Below, piece by piece: positions 1-6,275 of a DNA stretch of 12,392 nt. The DNA lies in contig DJSH01000014.1 in assembly GCA_002440225.1 (NCBI GenBank), positions 36,930 to 49,321 on the forward strand, given 5' to 3'. Below the pieces are notes generated by a model. It had not been told where the DNA came from and searched no databases. It saw only the letters and a list, made by a program, of their open reading frames with translations. The first letter of the stretch is position 1. Each line of letters begins with the position of its first letter. A program made the translations under genes and the position numbers. This DNA is from Candidatus Segatella violae (GTDB lineage: Bacteria; Bacteroidota; Bacteroidia; Bacteroidales; Bacteroidaceae).

Positions 1-40
1 CGTTCAACAGTTCTGAACGGCCGTTCAACACTGTTGAACG
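1..40. repeat. Two tandem 19-bp palindromes, 21 bp apart
   Basis: Positions 22-40 read CGTTCAACA-C-TGTTGAACG, a perfect 9-bp inverted repeat around one base. Positions 1-19 are an imperfect copy whose arms match at 7 of 9 positions. The two units start 21 bp apart, two helical turns. This could be a double operator. The second unit followed by AATATTTTAT could instead be the terminator of a gene lying left of the window. The half-site TGAACGAAT (35-43) recurs exactly at 6168-6176 upstream of the GH127-like gene. No coding sequence can be supported in these bases. Confidence 0.55.
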
Positions 41-104
41 AATATTTTATCTAGAAGAAGAATCAAATGGCGCTAATGGTAGCGACAATGTACTTTCAAT
101 GTTA

Positions 105-118
105 TTCTGAGTTCAGAA
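105..118. repeat. Short inverted repeat TTCTGA-GT-TCAGAA
   Basis: This is a perfect 6-bp inverted repeat with a 2-bp centre, about 90 bp upstream of the -7 element of the GH115 gene. It could be a regulator site. At this length in AT-rich DNA chance is also plausible. A small 5-bp hairpin (71-84, CGCTA/TAGCG) precedes it. Confidence 0.25.
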
Positions 119-147
119 ACTACCAAAAATCATTCAAAGGGCAGACA

Positions 148-181
148 TTTGACATATTTTGCTATTTTTTTGACGGATTTT
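148..181 (+). promoter_or_regulatory. Candidate AraC-type operator: TTTGACnnATTTT direct repeats
   Basis: TTTGACATATTTT (148-160) and TTTGACGGATTTT (169-181) match at 11 of 13 positions and start exactly 21 bp apart. The downstream copy ends three bases before the -33 region of the GH115 promoter. Tandem same-orientation sites two helical turns apart, next to the -35/-33 region, are typical of AraC-family activators such as the regulator encoded at 3105-6077. A related pair lies at 6168-6198. Binding is inferred. Confidence 0.4.
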
Positions 182-184
182 AGG

Positions 185-215
185 TGTTCTGATTCATGAT
201 TTCGTATTAATTTTG
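185..215 (+). promoter_or_regulatory. Promoter of the GH115 gene
   Basis: TAATTTTG at 208-215 fits the Bacteroidetes -7 consensus TAnnTTTG. TGTT at 185-188, 19 bases upstream, is a poor -33 element (consensus TTTG), as expected if the promoter needs an activator. The leader would be about 25 bases and has no Shine-Dalgarno sequence, normal for this phylum. Confidence 0.6.
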
Positions 216-244
216 CAGCAGAATTAAAAACAAGAATACAAATT

Positions 245-2719
245 ATGACTTCGACAAGATACAATAATAAATGGTTTGCTGGGTTCAACAAGGTGTTGCT
301 CATTGCCATCGGAGCGATAATGAGTCTTACATCTTATGCTTTCGACCTCAAAGGCGGAAGCACCGTGAAGGTTGAGGCTGATACCACAAGCTTGCAACCG
401 GTGGCTAAGACTGCCTTGAGAATGTTGCAGGGCGACATCGAAAAGGTGCTCGGTTCTAAGATGGTAGTTGTAAGAGGAAAGGCTTCAACTGTCAAGAACC
501 TCATCGTCCTCTCCAAGGATGCCGCTGCTTTCGCTTACAAGAAAGAGGCTTTCCAACTAAAGGCTGCCGATGGCAACCTATATATAAAAGGTAGCGATGA
601 CCACGGTCTTGCCTATGGAGTCTTGGAGGTGTCTCGACTGCTCGGTGTATCGCCTTGGGAATGGTGGGCGGATGCCAAGCCTAAGCATCTCGATAGCTTC
701 AGCCTGAAGGATGGTTATCAGAATGCGCAGGCCCCATCGGTGGAATTCCGAGGCATCTTTATCAATGACGAGGACTGGGGACTGATGCCTTGGTCGAGCA
801 AGACTTACGAGCCTTCCGACATCAGGGGACATGTTGGTCCGAAGACCAACGCTCGTATCTTCGAGTTGCTGCTTCGTCTTCGTGCCAATACTTACTGGCC
901 AGCGATGCACGAATGCACCCGTCCTTTCTTCCTCACCGAGGGCAACAGAGAGGTGGCTCGGGAGTATGGCATCTACATCGGCGGCTCTCACTGCGAACCA
1001 ATGGCTTCGAGCACAGCGGGCGAATGGAGAGTGAGAGGCAAGGGCGATTACGACTTTTTGCATAACAAGGAGAATGTGCTCAAGTTCTGGGAGGACAGAG
1101 TGAAGGAAGTGGCTGGTCAGCCTATCCTCTATACCATCGGTATGCGTGGCGTACACGATGGAGCGATGCAGGGAGCCAAGACCGTACAGGAACAAAAAAC
1201 AGTACTAGATAGCGTGTTGAAAGCGCAAAGAATGATGTTGGCGAAGTATGTCAACAAGGATGTGACCCAGGTGCCACAGTTGTTTGTGCCTTACAAGGAG
1301 GTGCTCGATGTGTACCATGCTGGATTGCAAGTGCCAGAGGATGTATGTCTCGTATGGTGCGACGACAATTATGGGATGGTGCGCCACTTCCCGACAGCCG
1401 AGGAACGTGCTCGCAAGGGTGGCAACGGTATCTACTACCACGTGAGCTATTGGGGGCGTCCTCACGACTACCTCTGGCTCGGCACCTTCTCGCCATCGCT
1501 GATGTATCAGCAGATGTCGGAGGCTTGGCACAAGGGCATACAGAAGTTCTGGATTCTCAACGTGGGCGACATCAAGCCTGCCGAGTATCAGATAGAATTG
1601 TTCCTCGATATGGCCTGGAACATGAACAGCATCTATCCCGGCGACCATGCCGACAAGGAGTTGATGCCAAACAATGAGTGGCTCGTACAGCATGAGCAGA
1701 ACTTCTGGACAAGGGAGTTCGGAAAGGCTATGGCAGAGAAGATGTTGCCTGTGATGCAGGAAAGCTATCGCTTGGCGTACATCCGCAAGCCAGAGTTCTT
1801 AGGTAATACCCGATGCGAGGAGTGGGATAAAAAGTACAGCATCATTACCGACCTGCCATGGAGCGAGGAGTACATCTTGAATCGCTTGGCAGACTACAAG
1901 AAGCTCGCCGACAAGGCAAGTGATATAGAAAAAATGCTCGATAAGGCCATCGCCAAGGGTGAACTGCCTAAGGAGCGCAAGGATGAGTATTATCAACTAT
2001 TCAAATATCCCGTGCAGGCTGCTGCCCAGATGAACAACAAGTTGCTCTATGCGCAGCTGGCTCGCCACGGTAAAGAAACCTCAAAGGATGAGGGAACTGC
2101 CTACTGGTCGATGAGCGACGCTGCATTCGATAGCATCGCCCGAATGACCAAGGTCTATAACGAGGGCTATTACAACCACGGCAAGTGGAATCGCATGATG
2201 GACTTCCAGCCTCGCAAGCAGCCTGTCTTCAATCGTGTGGCTCGCACCGTGGCAAGCACTCCGATGATGAAACAAGAAAAATCTCTCTCTCGTTGGAATG
2301 CCACCGATTGTTCTTTCGGTCATCCTATCGCATGGTATGGATTGGGCTATGAGGGCAAGGCGGCTGGTATCGCCAAGAATACAGAACTAGGTTTTGAGTT
2401 TTCTGACAAGCTACTTTCGAGCGGAAAGTCAGCAGGTGGAAAGATTGAGGGTGATTCGGTAACCATCGAACTCCGTATGGTTCCGACTCATCCGATGGAT
2501 GACAAAAAGTTGCGCGTTGCCCTGTCGCTCGATGGCTGTAAGGCTGTCGTAAGTGAATACCAAACTGCGGGCAGAAGCGAGCAATGGAAGGTAAATACCT
2601 TGCAATGTCAGGCTCGTATCCGCATCACCCTGCCTATTGCCAAGATGAAGAAGCATCGTCTTACGGTCAAGGCTTTGGACGAAGGGGTCGTGCTGGATCA
2701 AGTCTGTCTCTTGCGTTAA
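245..2719 (+). CDS. GH115 xylan alpha-1,2-glucuronidase, secreted
   Basis: This enzyme probably removes GlcA or 4-O-methyl-GlcA side chains from xylan or its oligosaccharides. The start at 245 gives a good signal peptide: basic and polar to Lys16, hydrophobic 17-29, cleavage after SYA (Ala32), with no lipobox Cys, so a periplasmic or exported soluble protein is expected. GH115 signatures are visible: RANTYWPAMHE (residues 213-223), VWCDDNYG (370-377) and YYHVSYWGRPHDYLWL (397-412). The acidic pair Asp373/Asp374 lies in the family's active-site region; I do not assign the catalytic acid. After about residue 560 comes a helical linker region, then a beta-rich C-terminal GH115 domain. The length of 824 residues is full for the family and no frameshift is seen. 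It is a single-gene unit with its own promoter and terminator, upstream of the sensor-regulator gene. Whether it takes internal or terminal decorations cannot be read from sequence. Confidence 0.9.
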   Translation: MTSTRYNNKWFAGFNKVLLIAIGAIMSLTSYAFDLKGGSTVKVEADTTSLQPVAKTALRMLQGDIEKVLGSKMVVVRGKASTVKNLIVLSKDAAAFAYKKEAFQLKAADGNLYIKGSDDHGLAYGVLEVSRLLGVSPWEWWADAKPKHLDSFSLKDGYQNAQAPSVEFRGIFINDEDWGLMPWSSKTYEPSDIRGHVGPKTNARIFELLLRLRANTYWPAMHECTRPFFLTEGNREVAREYGIYIGGSHCEPMASSTAGEWRVRGKGDYDFLHNKENVLKFWEDRVKEVAGQPILYTIGMRGVHDGAMQGAKTVQEQKTVLDSVLKAQRMMLAKYVNKDVTQVPQLFVPYKEVLDVYHAGLQVPEDVCLVWCDDNYGMVRHFPTAEERARKGGNGIYYHVSYWGRPHDYLWLGTFSPSLMYQQMSEAWHKGIQKFWILNVGDIKPAEYQIELFLDMAWNMNSIYPGDHADKELMPNNEWLVQHEQNFWTREFGKAMAEKMLPVMQESYRLAYIRKPEFLGNTRCEEWDKKYSIITDLPWSEEYILNRLADYKKLADKASDIEKMLDKAIAKGELPKERKDEYYQLFKYPVQAAAQMNNKLLYAQLARHGKETSKDEGTAYWSMSDAAFDSIARMTKVYNEGYYNHGKWNRMMDFQPRKQPVFNRVARTVASTPMMKQEKSLSRWNATDCSFGHPIAWYGLGYEGKAAGIAKNTELGFEFSDKLLSSGKSAGGKIEGDSVTIELRMVPTHPMDDKKLRVALSLDGCKAVVSEYQTAGRSEQWKVNTLQCQARIRITLPIAKMKKHRLTVKALDEGVVLDQVCLLR

Positions 2720-2808
2720 GGCAAGGTTATGTTTATTAGCTAGGTAAAGCTTATTAGTTAGTTTTTATGGGCAAGTTGTTGCTTATAGTTTGCATAGTTT
2801 AGATAATC

Positions 2809-2948
2809 GTTTTTAGGTTTAGTTATTTTTAGGTAAAATAGATGATTAGGATTTTAGGATTAGTTGATTTAGGTAATTAGGTTTTTAAGTTTAGATTCAA
2901 TTGTTTTAGGTTTAAGTTTTTTTTTAGGTTTATAGGTTAGTATTTAGA
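2809..2948 (+). repeat. C-depleted, TTAGG-rich degenerate repeat tract
   Basis: In these 140 bases the plus strand has a single C (2898). TTAGG occurs eight times, usually inside TTTTAGGTTTA-like units, plus one ATAGG. Unit spacing is irregular, so this is not a clean tandem array. It lies between the GH115 stop codon and the terminator, so it would be transcribed as a U/G-rich, largely unstructured 3' untranslated region. No reading frame here looks coding. Its function is unknown; slippage-driven low-complexity DNA is the plain explanation. Confidence 0.7.
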
Positions 2949-2987
2949 AAATCCCATGGCCCGCTGTAGAAGCTCGCTATGGGATTT
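2949..2987 (+). terminator. Hairpin terminator after the GH115 gene
   Basis: AAATCCCAT (2949-2957) pairs with ATGGGATTT (2979-2987). The stem extends inward by three more pairs, one of them G-U, around a 15-base loop. CTCGTTGTTTTTG follows. The U-run is interrupted, so strength is uncertain, but the position 230 bases after the stop codon and before the next promoter fits an intrinsic terminator. Confidence 0.65.
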
Positions 2988-3031
2988 CTCGTTGTTTTTG
3001 TCTGTTTACACTCAAAAGTAAATGTTGAAAT

Positions 3032-3062
3032 TTTGTAAATTGCCATAATTTTTGTAACTTTG
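3032..3062 (+). promoter_or_regulatory. Promoter of the regulator gene
   Basis: TTTG (3032-3035), a 19-base spacer and TAACTTTG (3055-3062) match the Bacteroidetes primary sigma consensus at both elements. Neither the TGAC-type boxes nor the TGTT element of the two enzyme promoters is present, so constitutive expression without autoregulation is plausible. The leader is about 35 bases. Confidence 0.75.
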
Positions 3063-3104
3063 CACCATTCTTAATACAGATACATAATAACTAATACATT
3101 GAAG

Positions 3105-6077
3105 ATGAAGAAGATTTTTTATATATTGTTGCTTTTGTTGCAATGCACTTGGCTTCATGCCCAACTATCAGGGGTTCGTGTAGCCAAGAACCCCGCCATC
3201 TCCCAACTGCCTGTGAGTGCCATCTCTTATACCTTCGAGGACTCGGAGGGATACATGTGGTATGGTACGGTGGATGGACTCTGCCGTGACGATGGTTACA
3301 ATGTGCATGTATTTCGCAGTGACTATCGAACACCGGGACTGATGGACATCAACTCGGTGCTCTGCATTGCAGAAAGTAAAGATAGCCGTATCTGGTTTGG
3401 TACCCAAAAGGGCGTGTATATCCTGGACAAGCAAACCTACGGCATACAGAAGATAGGCATCAAGAAGCTACAGGAAAAACCTGTCGGACTGATGGCTACC
3501 CGTAAGAATGGCGATGTATGGATAGCTTGCGATAACTCGCTCTATGAACTGGATGGAAAGGGAAATCTTCGCAAACTCCATCACATGTCATCATACATTA
3601 CGACTCTTTATGAGAACCGACAGGGAGAATTCTTTTATTCTACCAGGAATGGTGAGTTCTATCGCAAGGATGCCAAGGGCAGGGAGATGCTGTTGAGCAA
3701 AAAGATGTCGGTGAAGAGCATGTGCGAAGACCGACATACGGGCTGCTATTGGTTGATTACCGGTGGTTCTGCCGTATGGTATTACAATCCGAAGGCCAAA
3801 ACGGAAGCGGATCGTTTCCGATTGCTCCAAGTGCCTGCTAGTCTGAATGCCGCATTGTTCAGAGAGGTATTGCAAGACCCCAAATATCACTATCTATGGT
3901 TATTGGGCAATGACCATATTTCCGTACTAAAGCCGATAGTAGATGGAAAGGGAAATCTTGTGGGCAATGGAAAACTCGAACTGGTGGATACCGGTGGCTT
4001 GTTCTCGCCAGAGAAGAAGATATTGGCGCATCTCTATCAGTCGAGGGATGGAAACATCTGGGTGTCGGCATTCGACCATTATAGTTTCATTATCAATTTC
4101 AAGGGCTCTGACGTGCGATCTTATTCTTATCAGCCCTTGTTGCAAGCCACAGGTTTCCATCCCACTATCGTTACCTTATGCAAGGATGATGGGGGAGCCT
4201 TTTGGTACTACCAGGAATCATACGGATTGTTCTTATACGACCCGCAGCAGGGCGCTTTGCCGATAGATTATCGTATGTGCCCAGCTGTAGCTAGCTTACC
4301 TTTATATACCATTCCGTATTTGGTGAAGTCGCATCAGCATAATGCCGTTTGGGTGATGACTCCAGGTACGATGGTCATGAAGTTGAGGAGAGAGGGCAGA
4401 CAAATCTTCTTGGAGAAACAGATAGACTTGTCGAAGGTGAGCAAGACATCGGGGGCTTGCGAGGTCATCTTCGAGGACAGTAAGCAGAACCTTTGGATAG
4501 GTACGATGAACGGCGTGTTTATGTATAGCGCGCAGACTCATCGGGTAGTTTGCATCTCCGAGAAGATAGGCGACGTAAGCGACTTCACCCAGTCTGCCGA
4601 TGGTTACATCTGGTGTACCGTTCGCAACAAGGGAATCTGTCGTATCTCCCCATCGGGTGCTTGGAAACTGTATTCCCATCAGAAGGATTTCCTCACCCTG
4701 GACGTCACCACCGACGGAACGCTTTGGGCTAGTACGGGCGAAGGACAGCTGTTGGCTTTCTCCACTGCCAATCCAACGGAATACAAGGATTATACCCTGC
4801 AAGCAGGACTCAACGGCGATATGGTGGACCATGTGAAGGTGGATCGTTTCAATCATCTTTGGATTGTAACGCCTCAAACCATCCGTGAGTTCAATCCCAA
4901 GAATGGGGCAGTGAGGGTATATACTACCCAGGACGAAGACATTGAGCAGCATCGCTTCTTGCCACGTGCCGTGTTCCGTGACCCACAGAGTGGAGATATG
5001 TATTTCGGAGGAATACCGGGTATGATTTCCTTCAAGACCAGTTTGGGACTGGAGAGTATTCCGAAGGATGTGCGTCCTCGTATCACCGACGTGAAGGTGA
5101 TGGGCAAGAGTATCTGGCTCGACCCACAGCGCAAGAAGACATTGACAAGCATCGACATCGAACCCGACGAGCAGAACATCACCATCGAGTTCTCGTCGCT
5201 CGACTTCCGCAACCATAGCCGTATTTGCTATGCCTATCGCTTGAAAGGAGTGGACAAGGACTGGGTGTATCTACCTGTGGGCAAGAATGCCGCTATATAT
5301 AATAAGGTGGGCAAGGGCGACTATACCTTCGAGGTGAAAGCCACCGACGAGAATGGACTTTGGAGCAAGCATATTACTACCTTTGAGATTCATCGTCTGC
5401 CTGCTTGGTGGGAGACCTGGTGGGCTTACACCCTCTACCTGTTGCTCTTCATCGCTGCCCTTTGGCAAATCATCAAGCGATACAAGGAGCGAGTAGCCGA
5501 GCGCAACGACCAGATTATCGAGGAAAACGTAACGGCAAGCAAGAAGGAATATCTCGACAATGTGTCGAAGGAACTCGCTTCTCCTCTGACAGAGATTACT
5601 GCCATCGCCAGCTTGATGCAGGAAGGTCAGAAAGCTGGCAGTGGCGATAAACAGATGGAGAAAAACTTGGGAATCATCCAGAGTAATGTGAACCGTTTGC
5701 GAGAGAAAATGCAAGAGGAGATGACTTCGCAACTGGATATAGTCAAGATTGATGAGCGTTTTATAGCCAAGGCTACAAAGATAGTGGAGGAACATTTGGG
5801 AAGCGAAAAACTAGATGTTGTCTTTCTGGCCTCCGAGCTGGGTATGTCTCGCTCCACCTTCTCTCGTAAGCTCAAGGCGGTGAAGAGTCAGACTCCATTG
5901 GAGTTTATCCGTGGCATCAAAATGCAACATGCTGCCGAGATGCTCAAGCAGAAAACAGCGACAATACAAGACGTAATGTTTGCCGTGGGGTATAATGACC
6001 ACAAAAGTTTCACCCAAGTGTTCCGCGATACCTACGGTGTATCTCCAAGTGAATATCAGAAAAATAATAGATTATAG
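3105..6077 (+). CDS. HTCS-like transmembrane regulator without kinase core: propellers, Y_Y_Y, TM, AraC HTH
   Basis: This is a 990-residue membrane-spanning transcription regulator. I start it at ATG 3105; an in-frame TTG at 3099 adds two residues and is less likely. Order: signal peptide (cleavage about LHA19|Q20); about 14 propeller repeats of the ED-x-G-x-hW-h-GT type (residues 44-650), i.e. two seven-bladed propellers; Y_Y_Y domain (658-762); one transmembrane helix (773-790); a helical hairpin like a HisKA/DHp domain (about 800-875); and an AraC-type domain (885-988) with helix-turn-helices near 903-927 and 953-988. The H-box reads VSKELASPLTEI, with Lys822 where the phosphoacceptor His should be. 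No ATP-binding N or G boxes and no receiver Asp exist: only about 60 residues separate Lys822 from the DNA-binding domain. Canonical HTCS proteins are about 1,300-1,400 residues. It probably binds an oligosaccharide in the periplasm and transmits the signal by conformation or dimerisation. Flanking GH115 and GH127-like genes are the likely targets. Confidence 0.9.
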   Translation: MKKIFYILLLLLQCTWLHAQLSGVRVAKNPAISQLPVSAISYTFEDSEGYMWYGTVDGLCRDDGYNVHVFRSDYRTPGLMDINSVLCIAESKDSRIWFGTQKGVYILDKQTYGIQKIGIKKLQEKPVGLMATRKNGDVWIACDNSLYELDGKGNLRKLHHMSSYITTLYENRQGEFFYSTRNGEFYRKDAKGREMLLSKKMSVKSMCEDRHTGCYWLITGGSAVWYYNPKAKTEADRFRLLQVPASLNAALFREVLQDPKYHYLWLLGNDHISVLKPIVDGKGNLVGNGKLELVDTGGLFSPEKKILAHLYQSRDGNIWVSAFDHYSFIINFKGSDVRSYSYQPLLQATGFHPTIVTLCKDDGGAFWYYQESYGLFLYDPQQGALPIDYRMCPAVASLPLYTIPYLVKSHQHNAVWVMTPGTMVMKLRREGRQIFLEKQIDLSKVSKTSGACEVIFEDSKQNLWIGTMNGVFMYSAQTHRVVCISEKIGDVSDFTQSADGYIWCTVRNKGICRISPSGAWKLYSHQKDFLTLDVTTDGTLWASTGEGQLLAFSTANPTEYKDYTLQAGLNGDMVDHVKVDRFNHLWIVTPQTIREFNPKNGAVRVYTTQDEDIEQHRFLPRAVFRDPQSGDMYFGGIPGMISFKTSLGLESIPKDVRPRITDVKVMGKSIWLDPQRKKTLTSIDIEPDEQNITIEFSSLDFRNHSRICYAYRLKGVDKDWVYLPVGKNAAIYNKVGKGDYTFEVKATDENGLWSKHITTFEIHRLPAWWETWWAYTLYLLLFIAALWQIIKRYKERVAERNDQIIEENVTASKKEYLDNVSKELASPLTEITAIASLMQEGQKAGSGDKQMEKNLGIIQSNVNRLREKMQEEMTSQLDIVKIDERFIAKATKIVEEHLGSEKLDVVFLASELGMSRSTFSRKLKAVKSQTPLEFIRGIKMQHAAEMLKQKTATIQDVMFAVGYNDHKSFTQVFRDTYGVSPSEYQKNNRL

Positions 6078-6142
6078 GGAATATTCGTACATCAGGAAAA
6101 GTAGAAATCTCATTTAGAATAGGGAAAATGATTCACCCATTA

Positions 6143-6182
6143 GGGGGCATTCGTTCAAATTAAGAAGTGAACGAATGCCCCC
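6143..6182 (+). terminator. Strong intrinsic terminator after the regulator gene
   Basis: GGGGGCATTCGTTCA (6143-6157) and TGAACGAATGCCCCC (6168-6182) form a perfect 15-bp stem with a 10-base loop, followed by TTTCTTG. It lies 65 bases after the regulator's stop codon and separates that gene from the GH127-like gene. Its right arm also contains the TGAACGAAT box of the candidate operator (6168-6176). Confidence 0.88.
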
Positions 6183-6198
6183 TTTCTTGTGACCGAAT
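6168..6198 (+). promoter_or_regulatory. Candidate AraC-type operator: TGAmCGAAT direct repeats
   Basis: TGAACGAAT (6168-6176) and TGACCGAAT (6190-6198) differ at one base and start 22 bp apart. The second copy starts 38 bp upstream of the -7 element of the GH127-like gene; the equivalent box TGACGGATT (171-179) starts 37 bp upstream of the GH115 -7 element. The first copy sits in the right arm of the terminator, so its sequence may be constrained by RNA structure instead. Recognition by the neighbouring AraC-type regulator is inferred. Confidence 0.42.
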
Positions 6199-6204
6199 AA
6201 TATC

Positions 6205-6235
6205 TGTTGTTTTCGAAATAATCCTATTATCTTTG
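6205..6235 (+). promoter_or_regulatory. Promoter of the GH127-like gene
   Basis: TATCTTTG (6228-6235) fits TAnnTTTG. TGTT (6205-6208) lies 19 bases upstream, the same element and spacing as in the GH115 promoter. GTTG offset by one base is an alternative -33 element. The leader is about 35 bases, A-rich and without a Shine-Dalgarno sequence. Confidence 0.62.
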
Positions 6236-6275
6236 CAACCGAAAAAAATAATAACTAACAATTAAGAGAAATAAT

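Noticed and set aside
578..1195. A 205-codon minus-strand open frame inside the GH115 gene
   Set aside because: The GH115 frame carries the conserved motifs across this stretch, and the antisense frame shows no family resemblance.
2809..2948. CRISPR array or telomere-like TTAGG repeats
   Set aside because: The units are degenerate and irregularly spaced, without conserved repeat-spacer structure, and telomere function makes no sense inside a bacterial chromosome.
3099..3104. TTG start two codons upstream of the regulator's ATG
   Set aside because: ATG at 3105 gives a complete, normal signal peptide (MKKIFYILLLLL). The TTG start adds only two residues and nothing recognisable.
4506..4514. 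TGAACGGCG inside the regulator gene as another copy of the box
   Set aside because: It is inside coding sequence (Met-Asn-Gly codons), has no partner 21-22 bp away and no promoter. It shows that single boxes occur by chance, so only paired boxes were counted.
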